NCBI GenBank assembly: GCA_910577285.1 | Contig: CAJTLO010000001.1 | Span: forward strand, 208,950 to 272,949 | DNA length: 64,000 bases | Direction: 5' to 3' | Source of the DNA: an uncultured Rikenellaceae bacterium | Lineage (GTDB): Bacteria; Bacteroidota; Bacteroidia; Bacteroidales; Rikenellaceae | Part shown: positions 24,552 through 34,009 of the stretch, piece by piece | How the letters are laid out: each line of letters starts with the position of its first letter | Numbering within the stretch: position 1 is the first letter of the stretch | Translations under genes and position numbers: made by a program | The notes under the pieces: model-generated | What the model was told of the DNA's origin: nothing | What the model saw: the letters and a program-made list of their open reading frames with translations, nothing else | The model's database searches: none

Positions 24552-25754
24552 ATGCAAACGAATGTTAGTATTGCCGAAGGTATCTATCTGATCGGCGTAA
24601 ACGACCGTAGGACGGCTCTGTTCGAGAATATCTGGCCCATCCCTTACGGAGTCTCCTACAACTCCTATCTTATACGCGACGAGAAGTGCGTGCTGCTCGA
24701 CACGGTGGAGTTCGGCTGCGAGGGAGCCTACCTCGACCGTATCGGCGAGATTCTGGAGGGGCGCGAACTCGACTACCTGGTGGTGAACCACATGGAACCG
24801 GATCATTCGGGCGAAGTGGGAAACGTACTGAGGCGTTATCCCGCCGCGAAACTCATCGGCAATGCCATGACGCGTAAGATTCTGCTGGGCTATCTCGGCG
24901 ACCTGGGCGACCGTTTCGTAGAGGTGAAGGACGGCGACTCGCTGTCGCTGGGCAATCATACGCTCCATTTCTACATGACCCCCTGGGTGCATTGGCCGGA
25001 GACCATGATGACGTACGAATCGACCGAAAAGATTCTTTTCTCGGCTGATGCGTTCGGTACGTTCGGGGCTACCGACGGGGCCATGACCGATGAGCTGACC
25101 GACCTGGCCGAGTACAAGGAGGAGATGCGGCGCTACTACTCCAACATCGTGGGCAAGTACGGCGGGATGGTACAGAAGGCGCTGGCCAAGCTCTCCTCGC
25201 TCGAGGTGAAGACGCTCTGTTCGCTGCACGGACCGGTATGGTCCCGTCAGGCGGGCGAGGTGATCGGACTCTACGACAAGTGGAGCCGCTGCGAGCCCGA
25301 CGACGAAGCCGTCGTCATTTATGCCTCCATGTACAACAACACCGCCCGGATGGCCAACCATATCGCCGACCGGCTGGCCGAGCGCGGGATCAAAGGGGTG
25401 AAGGTCTACGATGTGTCGAAAACGCACCTTTCCTATCTCATCAGCGAGATATGGCGCTGCCGTTACGTGGTGCTCGGAAGCTGCGCCTACAATGCCGACA
25501 TGTTCCCGCTCATGGGACTGCTGTGCAACTCCATGCTTCACTACGGCCTCAAGGGGCGGGAGCTGGCGCTCTTCGGAAGCGGCAGCTTCGGAGGCGGCGG
25601 TGTACGTGCGCTCCGGAAGTTCGCCGAGGCGAGCGGCTGGGAGCTGATGTGCGAGCCGGTGGAGGTGACCGGTACGGCGACACCTGAGAACCTGATGAAA
25701 TTCGAACCGCTGGCTGACGCTGTGGCCGAGCGGATGAAGGCCGGACGGAAGTAG
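24552..25754 (+). CDS. FprA-type flavodiiron protein (O2/NO reductase)
   Basis: 400 residues. Metallo-beta-lactamase-like diiron domain 1-250 with ligands H80, E82, D84, H85 (HMEPDHSG), then a His in PWVHWPE, an Asp in SADAFGTFG and a His in LHGPVW. An FMN-binding flavodoxin domain follows from 253 (VVIYASMYNNTARMA). It reduces oxygen to water, or NO to nitrous oxide, in the cytoplasm of anaerobes with electrons from rubredoxin. It is 4 bp upstream of a thioesterase gene. Confidence 0.94.
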   Translation: MQTNVSIAEGIYLIGVNDRRTALFENIWPIPYGVSYNSYLIRDEKCVLLDTVEFGCEGAYLDRIGEILEGRELDYLVVNHMEPDHSGEVGNVLRRYPAAKLIGNAMTRKILLGYLGDLGDRFVEVKDGDSLSLGNHTLHFYMTPWVHWPETMMTYESTEKILFSADAFGTFGATDGAMTDELTDLAEYKEEMRRYYSNIVGKYGGMVQKALAKLSSLEVKTLCSLHGPVWSRQAGEVIGLYDKWSRCEPDDEAVVIYASMYNNTARMANHIADRLAERGIKGVKVYDVSKTHLSYLISEIWRCRYVVLGSCAYNADMFPLMGLLCNSMLHYGLKGRELALFGSGSFGGGGVRALRKFAEASGWELMCEPVEVTGTATPENLMKFEPLADAVAERMKAGRK

Positions 25755-25758
25755 TGCC

Positions 25759-26130
25759 ATGCTGGAAAAGGGATTGAGATATACGGTCCGGAAGCAGGTC
25801 GGTGCGGCCGATACGGCGCTGGCCATGGGGTCGGGCGACATGGAGGTGTTCGCCACACCGGCGATGGTGGCACTGATGGAGCATGCGGCGATGCGGGCCG
25901 TTGCCGCCCGGCTGTCTGCCGGAAGTACGACGGTGGGTGCCGAAATGAGTACGTCGCACATCAGGCCTTCGGCACCGGGTGCCGTCGTCACGGCCGAGGC
26001 GGAACTGGTGGCGGTCGAGGAGCGGAAGCTGACGTTCCGCGTGGCGGCTTTCGACGGCGATCGGATGATCGGCCAGGGCACGCATGTGCGCTATGTGGTG
26101 GACCGGGATCGGTTCCTGTCGAAACTTTAA
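25759..26130 (+). CDS. Hotdog-fold thioesterase (FlK/4HBT-like)
   Basis: 123 residues. The motif FATPAMVALMEHAAMRAVAARL matches the active-site region of the fluoroacetyl-CoA thioesterase-like family, with the acidic/His pair in MEHAA. STTVGAEMSTSHIRPSAPG and GQGTHVRYVV complete the hotdog fold. Acyl-CoA substrate unknown. Four-base gap to the flavodiiron gene implies an operon. Confidence 0.85.
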   Translation: MLEKGLRYTVRKQVGAADTALAMGSGDMEVFATPAMVALMEHAAMRAVAARLSAGSTTVGAEMSTSHIRPSAPGAVVTAEAELVAVEERKLTFRVAAFDGDRMIGQGTHVRYVVDRDRFLSKL

Positions 26131-26224
26131 ACGGCGACGGCAAGGAAGCGCTCTCCCGGCGGGAAGGGCGCTTTTGCCGGATGCGGTTACGGATAAGGAT
26201 TGAATTTTAAACAAATAGAGTGCA

Positions 26225-27466
26225 ATGAAAAATGCCATAGCTATTCTGGCGGGCGGGGGACCCGCGCCGGGAATAAATACGGTGATCGCCAGCGTGGCGA
26301 AGACGTTTCTGGGACACGGTTATCGTGTGATAGGACTGCATGACGGCTATAAGGGACTTTTCTCGCAGAAGCCGCGGATGCTGGATATGGATTACGGGTT
26401 GGCGGACGAGATATTCGACCGCGGAGGTTCTTACCTGCACATGAGCCGCTACAAACCCAGCGACGAGGATTTCGCCGAACGGTTCAATCTCGATTTCTTC
26501 GTGGACAATCAGGTGAAGTTGCTGGTGACCATCGGCGGAGACGATACGGCCTCGACGGCCAACCGGATCGCGAAGTTTCTCGAAGCGAAGCGGTATCCCA
26601 TCGCCAACATCCATGTGCCGAAGACCATAGACAACGACCTTCCTCTGCCCGACGGAATGCCGACGTTCGGCTACGAATCGGCGAAGGACAAGGGATCGGT
26701 GATCGCACGGACGGTATATGCCGATGCGTGCACGAGTAGCAACTGGTTTGTGATCACGGCTATGGGGCGGTCGGCCGGCCATCTTGCCTTCGGTATCGGC
26801 ACTGCGTCCCATTACCCGATGATCGTCATACCGGAGATGTTCGACCGGACGGAGATCACTGTGGATAAAATTCTGCGCCTGGTGGTGTCGTCGATGATTA
26901 AGCGACGTCTGATGGGAATGAACTACGGGGCGGCGATGATCTCCGAGGGGGTGTTCCACGAGCTTAAAGCCGAGGAGATAGCCGCTGCCGGCGTGAATTT
27001 CTCCTACGACGACCACGGACATCCGGAGTTGTGGAAGGTGTCGAAAGCGCACGTTTTCTGTACGCTGATAGACGACAAGCTGGCGAAGCTCAACCTGAAG
27101 ATCCGCCCGCGGCCGGTGGAGCTGGGGTACGAGATGAGGTGCCAGACGCCGATAGCCTACGACCTGGAATACTGTTCCGCACTCGGCGTCGGGGTGTACA
27201 AACTCTTCTCGGAAGGAAAGACGGGGTGTATGGTGTGTGCCGATGCCCTGGGGCGTATCGGTCACCTCTATCTGCGCGATATTCAGGATCCGGTGACAGG
27301 AAAGATTCCGCCCCGCACGGTGGATGTCACCTCGGATCGTTGCCGTTATGTGATCGATAATCTCTTGTCGTATATCGGACCGGAGGATTACGAAGCGGCC
27401 CGTAGCTATGTGCCGGACCCGGAGAATTACGACCTCTACAACATTCTGGAGTGGGAGAGGCCCTGA
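26225..27466 (+). CDS. pfp: 6-phosphofructokinase, probably PPi-dependent
   Basis: 413 residues. GGGPAPGINTVI at 10-21 is the phosphoryl-donor loop. At the position that distinguishes donors the protein reads GGDDT (near 103) rather than GGDGS, and the catalytic loop is PKTIDND (near 130) rather than PGTIDND. Both are known signs of pyrophosphate use. MGRSAG and PE(M)FDR complete the sugar-phosphate site. It would catalyse the reversible fructose-6-phosphate/fructose-1,6-bisphosphate step in glycolysis. Monocistronic, ending in a strong hairpin. Confidence 0.9.
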   Translation: MKNAIAILAGGGPAPGINTVIASVAKTFLGHGYRVIGLHDGYKGLFSQKPRMLDMDYGLADEIFDRGGSYLHMSRYKPSDEDFAERFNLDFFVDNQVKLLVTIGGDDTASTANRIAKFLEAKRYPIANIHVPKTIDNDLPLPDGMPTFGYESAKDKGSVIARTVYADACTSSNWFVITAMGRSAGHLAFGIGTASHYPMIVIPEMFDRTEITVDKILRLVVSSMIKRRLMGMNYGAAMISEGVFHELKAEEIAAAGVNFSYDDHGHPELWKVSKAHVFCTLIDDKLAKLNLKIRPRPVELGYEMRCQTPIAYDLEYCSALGVGVYKLFSEGKTGCMVCADALGRIGHLYLRDIQDPVTGKIPPRTVDVTSDRCRYVIDNLLSYIGPEDYEAARSYVPDPENYDLYNILEWERP

Positions 27467-27489
27467 GGGTTCCTTCCGCCCGTATGAAC

Positions 27490-27525
27490 AAATGAGGGAC
27501 GGACCCCAGGGTCCGTCCCTCATTT
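27490..27525. terminator. terminator between pfp and the YjdI-like gene
   Basis: Near-perfect palindrome with arms of 17 bp (AAATGAGGGACGGACCC and complement); A-run on one side and T-run on the other make it bidirectional. Confidence 0.8.
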
Positions 27526-27544
27526 GTTTCGGGAGAGGAAAAAA

Positions 27545-27772
27545 CTATGCTTCGGGTTTGATCCGCGACCAGGACAAGGCACCGCTGGGGCACATCTCCA
27601 CCACGCGGATGATCTCTTGTGTGGAAGCGCCCCGGATGTCTACCCACGGGCGTTTCTTCGCGTTGAAAACCTTCGGTAGGTTCCTTACGCATTCGCCTGC
27701 GTGCCAACATAGTTCGGGTTGCCAATGAACCTCGATCTCCCCATTGTCGTAATGTTTGTGATTCTCTGCCAT
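27545..27772 (-). CDS. Mono-cluster iron-sulfur protein, YjdI/Fer4_19 family
   Basis: 75 residues from ATG 27772. The block CWHAGECVRNLPKVF carries two cysteines and VEMCPSGALSW a third, the Fer4_19 pattern for a [4Fe-4S]/[3Fe-4S] single cluster. Likely a small cytoplasmic electron carrier. The upstream extension to 27901 overlaps the preceding gene and is not supported. Confidence 0.82.
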   Translation of the reverse strand: MAENHKHYDNGEIEVHWQPELCWHAGECVRNLPKVFNAKKRPWVDIRGASTQEIIRVVEMCPSGALSWSRIKPEA

Positions 27773-27845
27773 AATCGTTCTCGTATTTGGTTGGGTATAC
27801 GGTTCGGAAGGGGAGCGACGCTTTTCCGCAAGAAGCGTTGTTCCC

Positions 27846-28163
27846 TTATTCGTCGCTTTCGTCGGACTCGTCGTCCGGGCGGTCGGCGAGTTCGTCCGCA
27901 CCTTTTATATCGTCGTTGTAGTAATCCTTTTCTTCGTCCTCTTCAATCTGGCCGTCTACATTGACATCTATCTTGACGAGGTAGTTGGTGTCTTCCGTTT
28001 CAAACCTGACGGCATAAAAGAAGTCGCCCGGCCCCTTGTCGATACGGATCATGTGGTCGGTAAAACCGTGGGGATACTGTTTCCTTACCTCCTCCTGCAG
28101 CTCTTCGGACATGTTCTGCAGTTTGGTCACTACGCGTTTTTTAGTTGTCTTTGCGGTTGGCAT
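27846..28163 (-). CDS. Conserved hypothetical acidic protein
   Basis: 105 residues with a basic start (PTAKTTKKRVVTKLQ), a beta-rich middle (DHMIRIDKGPGDFFYAVRFE) and a very acidic tail (DDESDESDE). I recognise it only as a Bacteroidota-type conserved small protein. It precedes the YjdI-like gene by 73 bp and is divergent from ligA. Confidence 0.6.
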   Translation of the reverse strand: MPTAKTTKKRVVTKLQNMSEELQEEVRKQYPHGFTDHMIRIDKGPGDFFYAVRFETEDTNYLVKIDVNVDGQIEEDEEKDYYNDDIKGADELADRPDDESDESDE

Positions 28164-28351
28164 AACTCGAAAAAAATTTTTGCAAGTATACGGAAAATTT
28201 GCAAGACAAGTACCAGACGAATCATTTTTAATAAAAAAAACATTTTATGCCTTGCAGGGGCCTCTGGTAACGATTTTCAGCAAAATTCTTGCAATGCCAA
28301 AGACAAAATCCGTACCTTTATAGTGCGGTAACTGATATTTTGAAAGGGCGG

Positions 28352-30508
28352 ATGAAAATAGGTAGTATGACACCCAAAGAGAAGATCGACGCGCTGCGTG
28401 AAAAGCTGAACGAATACAACAGACGTTATTATATAGAAAATGACCCGGTGGTGAGCGACAGCCAGTTCGATGCCATGCTGCACGAACTGCAGGAGCTCGA
28501 ACGCCGTTATCCGGAGTATGACGATGTCAATTCCCCCACCCAGCGGGTGGGAAGCGACGTTACCAACCGCTTCGAGGCGGTCCGGCACCGTTACCCGATG
28601 ATGTCGCTGGCCAATACCTATTCGCTGGAGGAGTTGCGGGAGTTCTACGATCGCGTGACGAAAGAGACGGGAGAGGCGGAGTTCGTCTGCGAACTGAAGT
28701 TCGACGGAACGGCCATCTCGCTCACCTATGAAGCGGGGCGGTTGGTACGCGCCGTCACCCGTGGCGACGGCGCGATGGGCGACGACGTGACGGCCAACGT
28801 GCGGACCATCCGCAGCATTCCGCTGGTGCTGGCGGGAGAGGACTATCCCGCTTATTTCGAGATGCGCGGCGAAATCTATATGCCGCGTGCGGTATTCGCC
28901 GCTCTGAACCGGGAGAAGGAGGAGATAGGCGAACAGCCCTTCGCCAATCCGCGCAATGCGGCGGCCGGCACGTTGAAGTTGCAGAACTCCTCCGTGGTTG
29001 CGTCGCGGCGCCTGGAGTGCTTCCTGTATGCCATGGCGGGGGAGGGATTGCCTTACGAGTCGCATTGGGAGAACCTGAACAAAGCGCGGGAGTGGGGATT
29101 TCGCATCTCCGACCACATGCGACTTTGCCGTACTTGGGAGGAGATCGACGCATTCATCGGGGATGCCGACCGTCTCCGGCAGGGACTCCCTTACGATACG
29201 GACGGCGCGGTGGTCAAGGTGGACCGTTACGATCTGCAACGCCGTCTCGGTGCTACGGCCAAGGCGCCCCGGTGGGCCGTGGCCTATAAGTTCAAGGCGG
29301 AACAGGCCCTTACCCGGCTGGTATCCGTGGAGTTTTCGGTGGGGCGCACGGGGGCTGTTACGCCGGTGGCGAACCTCGAACCGGTGCAGTTGGCCGGTAC
29401 GACGGTGAAGCGTGCGTCGCTGCACAATGCCGATCAGATCGCGTTGCTCGACATTCGCATCGACGACATGGTGTATGTGGAGAAGGGCGGAGAGATCATC
29501 CCCAAAATCACGGGAGTGGAAGAGGCGACGCGTCGCCCCGGAAGCCGGTCTTTCGAGTTCGTCACGCACTGTCCGCAATGCGGGGCGGAGCTGGTACGGT
29601 ACGAGGGAGAAGCGGCCTGGTATTGTCCCAACGGCAGCGGTTGTCCGCCCCAGATCATCGGTCGTATCGTACACTTCATCTCCCGCAAGGCGATGGATAT
29701 CGAGGGGATCGGCGAAGAGACCGTCGCCCTTTTTTACGAGGAGGGCATGGTCCGGGATGTGGCGGATCTGTACGACCTGAAACCGGAGCGGATGGCGGCG
29801 TTGCCCCGTCTGGGAGAGAAATCGGCGGCCAATATCATGCAGAGCCTGGCACGTTCGCTCGAAGTGCCCTTCGCCCGTGTGCTGTATGCGCTGGGGATTC
29901 GTTTCGTGGGCGAGGCCACGGCCCGCAACCTCGCCGCCCATTTCGGGAGCCTCGATGCCGTCATGGCCGCCTCCGAGGAGGAGCTTGCGCAGGCCGAGGA
30001 GGTGGGCGGCAAGGTGGCCGGCAGCATCCGGGAGTATTTCGCCGATCCGGTGAATCTGTGTATCGTGGAGCGGTTGCGGGCGGCCGGCGTGCGTTTTGAG
30101 GCCGACGCGTGCGAACAGTTGTCGGATTCGCTGGCGGGGGTGAGCATCGTGATCTCCGGAACATTCCTGCGTCACGGAAGAGAGGAGCTGAAAGCGCTGA
30201 TCGAGTCGCACGGCGGGCGTAACCTCGCGGCGATCTCCAAGAATGTGGATTATCTGCTGGCCGGTGCCAACATGGGGCCGGCAAAGTTGGCGAAAGCCAC
30301 CAAACTCGGTGTGCGGATCATCTCGGAGGAGGATTTCGAGCGGATGATAGCCGGAACGGATGCCGGACATCCGATCGGGACTTCCCCCGTCGGAGGGGAG
30401 GAAACTCCGGCGGTCGATGCCGCCGGACGAGACCATCCGGTTGGAGTGAAGGAATCGGAACAGGACCATCGGGCAACGGATCCGACGGGGCAAGGCGTTC
30501 TGTTTTGA
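28352..30508 (+). CDS. ligA: NAD-dependent DNA ligase
   Basis: 718 residues from ATG 28352 (a second ATG at 28367 is possible). Order: Ia domain, adenylation domain with catalytic lysine K116 in CELKFDGTA, OB fold, four-cysteine zinc finger (CPQCG...CPNGSGC), helix-hairpin-helix domain, and BRCT domain (VIVISGTF-type start near 615). It seals nicks during replication and repair. The family usually ends near 670; here about 45 extra, low-complexity residues follow the BRCT domain and finish in QGVLF. Confidence 0.95.
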   Translation: MKIGSMTPKEKIDALREKLNEYNRRYYIENDPVVSDSQFDAMLHELQELERRYPEYDDVNSPTQRVGSDVTNRFEAVRHRYPMMSLANTYSLEELREFYDRVTKETGEAEFVCELKFDGTAISLTYEAGRLVRAVTRGDGAMGDDVTANVRTIRSIPLVLAGEDYPAYFEMRGEIYMPRAVFAALNREKEEIGEQPFANPRNAAAGTLKLQNSSVVASRRLECFLYAMAGEGLPYESHWENLNKAREWGFRISDHMRLCRTWEEIDAFIGDADRLRQGLPYDTDGAVVKVDRYDLQRRLGATAKAPRWAVAYKFKAEQALTRLVSVEFSVGRTGAVTPVANLEPVQLAGTTVKRASLHNADQIALLDIRIDDMVYVEKGGEIIPKITGVEEATRRPGSRSFEFVTHCPQCGAELVRYEGEAAWYCPNGSGCPPQIIGRIVHFISRKAMDIEGIGEETVALFYEEGMVRDVADLYDLKPERMAALPRLGEKSAANIMQSLARSLEVPFARVLYALGIRFVGEATARNLAAHFGSLDAVMAASEEELAQAEEVGGKVAGSIREYFADPVNLCIVERLRAAGVRFEADACEQLSDSLAGVSIVISGTFLRHGREELKALIESHGGRNLAAISKNVDYLLAGANMGPAKLAKATKLGVRIISEEDFERMIAGTDAGHPIGTSPVGGEETPAVDAAGRDHPVGVKESEQDHRATDPTGQGVLF

Positions 30509-30597
30509 TTTTTACTTTATTTTAATTTTACAAGAATTAATAATTCATAATTACACTTTAAGTGTATCTGTTTTCGCGGAGATAAGAAAAAAATATC

Positions 30598-30605
30598 TAT
30601 ATTTG
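30598..30605 (+). promoter_or_regulatory. -7 box of dapA promoter
   Basis: TATATTTG, 123 bp before dapA, after an A-rich tract. The leader between 30606 and 30728 holds no obvious structure. Confidence 0.5.
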
Positions 30606-30728
30606 CCTATTCGACGGGGCTGTTCTCCGCCGAATACGGGTATGCGGTGCTCCGGGCGGAGAGCGCGTCGCGGCGGCGGAGGTCCGGACGGGAGATACCG
30701 CAATGATTGACAATTTATTGAAAAAGAT

Positions 30729-31613
30729 ATGAGAGCTTTTCCTTCGGGATTGGGGGTGGCGTTGGTGACCCCTTTCCAGGATAACGGAGCGATTGATTTT
30801 CCTGCACTGGACGCACTGGTAGACCGTGTTACGGCCGGCGGTGCGGATTATCTGGTGGCATTGGGGACCACGGCCGAGACGCCGACCCTCTCTACGGCCG
30901 AGCGCAAAGCGGTGCTCGCCCGGATCAGGAACCGCAATGCCGGTCGGTTGCCGCTGGTCGCGGGCATCGGCGGCAACGATACGGCGGGGGTGGTGGCGGC
31001 CCTGCGCGATTTCGACCTGGAGGGTGTGAGTGCGGTGCTGAGCGTGACGCCCTTCTATAACCGTCCTTCGCAGCGCGGACTCTACGAACATTTCAGGGCC
31101 GTGGCGCAGGCTGCGCCGGTACCGGTGATTTTATATAATGTACCGGGGCGTACGGGAGTCAATATGTTGCCGCAGACTACGCTGCAACTCGCCGGGGAGT
31201 TCGACAACATCATCGCCGTCAAGGAGGCGAGCGGCGACATGGCGCAGATCGAAGAGCTGATAGCCGGAGCTCCGGAAGGATTCCATGTGCTGTCGGGAGA
31301 CGATTCCCTGGCCGTGCGGCTGATCGAGAAAGGGGGCGACGGACTGATCTCGGTGGTGGCCAATGCTTATCCGGCCTATGTGGCGGAGATGGTGGATGCG
31401 GCGTTGCGGCGGGATGCGTCCCGTGCGAACGGCCTGTGGAACGGAATCGCGGAACTCGTGAAGGCGTTGTTTGCGGAGGGGAATCCCACCGGAATCAAGG
31501 CGGCGCTGAGTCTGTGCGGGGTGGCGGGCAATCACCTGCGTCTGCCGCTGGTGGCCTCTTCGCCCGAACTGACCGACCGTATACGGGGGCTGGCTGCCGC
31601 TGCCGGCTTGTGA
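30729..31613 (+). CDS. dapA: 4-hydroxy-tetrahydrodipicolinate synthase
   Basis: 294 residues, TIM barrel. Condenses pyruvate with aspartate semialdehyde, the first step to lysine and meso-diaminopimelate. Schiff-base lysine K165 (IAVKEASGD), catalytic Y136 (LYNVPGRTG), and pyruvate-binding GTTAETPTL at 46-54. Not next to other lysine genes; possibly co-transcribed with the DUF4919 gene 72 bp on. Confidence 0.95.
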   Translation: MRAFPSGLGVALVTPFQDNGAIDFPALDALVDRVTAGGADYLVALGTTAETPTLSTAERKAVLARIRNRNAGRLPLVAGIGGNDTAGVVAALRDFDLEGVSAVLSVTPFYNRPSQRGLYEHFRAVAQAAPVPVILYNVPGRTGVNMLPQTTLQLAGEFDNIIAVKEASGDMAQIEELIAGAPEGFHVLSGDDSLAVRLIEKGGDGLISVVANAYPAYVAEMVDAALRRDASRANGLWNGIAELVKALFAEGNPTGIKAALSLCGVAGNHLRLPLVASSPELTDRIRGLAAAAGL

Positions 31614-31685
31614 ACCCAGTCGTCCGGCGGGCCGGAAGAGAGCCCGGAGGCTCAATAAATCCGGGGCACGTAACGTTATGAATGT

Positions 31686-32420
31686 ATGCGTAAACTATTG
31701 ACAATCCTGCTGGCGGCCTTGCTCGGCACGCCGGTGGTCCTGGGGCAGGTCGCGCCCGACAACGACGACATCTTCGAGCAGACCCTCAACCATGAGTCGC
31801 CCTATTATTATCCCTCGCTCATGTTGCGTTATCGCTCGGGCGATACGACGCTCACGGAAAGGGATTATTACTACCTCTACTACGGCTATGCCTTTTCCGA
31901 CGACTATCGGCCTCTGATGCCGATATCGGCCGAGGACCGGGTGCTGATGGCTTTCGAGAAGGCGCACGGCGATCCGTCGTACGACAACATGCGCGACATT
32001 GTCCGTTATGCCGAGGAGGTGATGCGCTTCGACCCCTTCAGTCCGACGAACCTCAATTTTCTTGCCTATGCCTACGGGGCGATGGGCGATACGCTGAACG
32101 AACGGATCAATTACGACCGTTTGACCAAAGTTTTGGCTGTGATCGGCGACTCGGGGACGGGGCTCACCGAGAAGTCGCCCATGCATGTGCTGCGCTTCTC
32201 GCATGCCGCCGATGTGCTGGGGACCTTGGGACTCTCCGTGGTGAAACGGCTGGTGGTGTCCCGTACCACGGAATACATCACCGTGGCGAACGAAAACGGC
32301 CGTCAGTTGAGCAAGGGCTACTATTTCGATTACAGCCGTGTGTATTGGGGCGATCCGGAGGATGCCCCGCAGAAGGAGCGCCGCTGGAAAATCAACGACT
32401 ACCCCGTGGGCGGGTATTAA
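31686..32420 (+). CDS. DUF4919 secreted protein
   Basis: 244 residues: signal peptide 1-20 (LLTILLAALLGTPVVLGQ), then the DUF4919 domain with TTLTERDYYYLYYGYAFSDDY near 60 and a C-terminal YYFDYSRVYWG block. Periplasmic or surface protein restricted to Bacteroidota, function unknown. It precedes the C11 peptidase by 12 bp. Confidence 0.85.
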   Translation: MRKLLTILLAALLGTPVVLGQVAPDNDDIFEQTLNHESPYYYPSLMLRYRSGDTTLTERDYYYLYYGYAFSDDYRPLMPISAEDRVLMAFEKAHGDPSYDNMRDIVRYAEEVMRFDPFSPTNLNFLAYAYGAMGDTLNERINYDRLTKVLAVIGDSGTGLTEKSPMHVLRFSHAADVLGTLGLSVVKRLVVSRTTEYITVANENGRQLSKGYYFDYSRVYWGDPEDAPQKERRWKINDYPVGGY

Positions 32421-32432
32421 AACCGTAAGGAT

Positions 32433-33698
32433 ATGAAATTTTTCGACAGAATAAAGCGAGGATTGTGCATGCTTGCGGCGGCGGTGGCGCTGGCCGGATG
32501 CGAGAAGGGACCGGTGTGTCCCGGCGGCCCCGGATGCGAGCCGACCGAGGGAAGTCACACGTTCCTGATCTATGCCGTGGCGAACAACAACCTGTGGCGT
32601 TTCATCCGCGGGAACGTCAACATGGCGATGGAGGCCGTCCGGAGGGGCGTGCCGGCCGATACGCGGGTGTTGGTCTATTGGGACGGACTGACGAATGTGA
32701 CGGGCGAGAGCAAGACCGAGCTCACCGAGATCGTGATGGAGAACGGCGAGGTGTTCGAACGGGTGCTGAAGCGTTACGCGGAGCAGGATTCTACCGATCC
32801 GTCGGTCATGAAGGCCGTGTTGCGCGATGTGAGTTATTACGCTCCCGCCGAGGTCTACGGCATCGCGCTGAGCGGCCACGGTACGGGATGGTTTCCGCCC
32901 GAGCTCAACAATCTACGGCAGCCGCGTTCCGGAGAACCCCGTATCGAACACGACCTGCGCCGGCCCGAAAATGCCCTCACGAGGGCTTACGGTCCCGACG
33001 GTGACGAATACATGTCTGCGGAAGGGCTGGCGGAAGGGCTGGCGGAGATCTATTTCGACTATGTGATCTTCGATGTCTGTTTCATGTCGTCCATCGAATT
33101 GCTGTATGAGCTGAAGGACAACGCCCGGTATATGCTGGTTTCTCCGGCGGAGATTTTGGGGCAGGGAATCCCTTATCACAAGGTGTTGCCGTTGCTCCTG
33201 AGCCGCGATTATCCGCTCGACCGGCGGCTCGCTTCGGCGGCATCCGCGATCGTGGAGTATTATCGCGGCGAAAGCACCCCTTCGGCAACCTTTACGGTGG
33301 TGGCTATGGGAGGTTTGCGGAGAGTGGTCGATGCCGTGAAACGGATCTTTGAAACGGAGGTCGGAGAACCCGATTTCGGGGAGATTCAGTACCTGGAGGT
33401 CCTGGAACCCGAACACGCCTTTTTCGACCTGAAGGATTACCTGAAGAACATAACCGAAAACGGTACCGAGGAGGCCTGGAGCGCCTATGCCGAATTCGAG
33501 CGTGCACTGGATGCCGCCATCGTGGCGGAGAGCCATACGCCGCAGATATACTCGGCGTTGGGCTCCTTGCTGACGAGCGGTTTCTTCCCCGCCGAGAATG
33601 TATGCGGCATATCGACCTATATTCCGCGGGAGTGGCTTCCCGTGACGCGGGAGGCGTGGTACGCCACCTCGTGGGCCCGCTATGTAAGGCCCAGATAA
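32433..33698 (+). CDS. Clostripain-family (C11) cysteine peptidase lipoprotein
   Basis: 421 residues. Lipoprotein signal with lipobox LAGC (C23). Catalytic dyad visible: H149 in ALSGHGTGW and C216 in FDVCFMSS. C11 enzymes such as clostripain and PmC11 cleave after arginine or lysine and often self-activate. As a lipoprotein it should act at the cell surface or in the periplasm. It is in an operon with the DUF4919 gene and ends in a strong palindrome. Confidence 0.9.
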   Translation: MKFFDRIKRGLCMLAAAVALAGCEKGPVCPGGPGCEPTEGSHTFLIYAVANNNLWRFIRGNVNMAMEAVRRGVPADTRVLVYWDGLTNVTGESKTELTEIVMENGEVFERVLKRYAEQDSTDPSVMKAVLRDVSYYAPAEVYGIALSGHGTGWFPPELNNLRQPRSGEPRIEHDLRRPENALTRAYGPDGDEYMSAEGLAEGLAEIYFDYVIFDVCFMSSIELLYELKDNARYMLVSPAEILGQGIPYHKVLPLLLSRDYPLDRRLASAASAIVEYYRGESTPSATFTVVAMGGLRRVVDAVKRIFETEVGEPDFGEIQYLEVLEPEHAFFDLKDYLKNITENGTEEAWSAYAEFERALDAAIVAESHTPQIYSALGSLLTSGFFPAENVCGISTYIPREWLPVTREAWYATSWARYVRPR

Positions 33699-33722
33699 CA
33701 GGCGACTCGGTCGTACACTTGC

Positions 33723-33758
33723 CACAAGGGCGGAGAAACCGGTTTCTCCGCCCTTGTG
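33723..33758. terminator. bidirectional terminator
   Basis: Perfect 36-base palindrome (arms of 18, CACAAGGGCGGAGAAACC) between convergent genes. The remaining 250 bp to 34009 show nothing. Confidence 0.75.
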
Positions 33759-34009
33759 CGTGGATGGATATTCCCGGAATGAGCGGCCTCGGATGAAGGT
33801 CTTCGGGATGCGGAGGGGGTAGTGAGCCGCACCGGACACGCCGCGGGACGGATCGTTTCGGCATTCCGAGCGGCGGAGGGTGCCCACGGATGGTCTTTTC
33901 GATTCGACGCTCGGATCGTTGAGTTGTTCGGAGGGACTTCCGATACCGGTCCGGTCGATTTATAGGAACGACGGAACGATGTTTTGATATCCTGTAAGGC
34001 AGGGAAAGG

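Noticed and set aside
24489..26081. 530-codon open frame antisense to the flavodiiron and thioesterase genes
   Set aside because: Shadow of two genes with intact catalytic motifs.
28277..30493. 738-codon open frame antisense to ligA
   Set aside because: Same effect; the forward strand encodes a complete NAD-dependent ligase.
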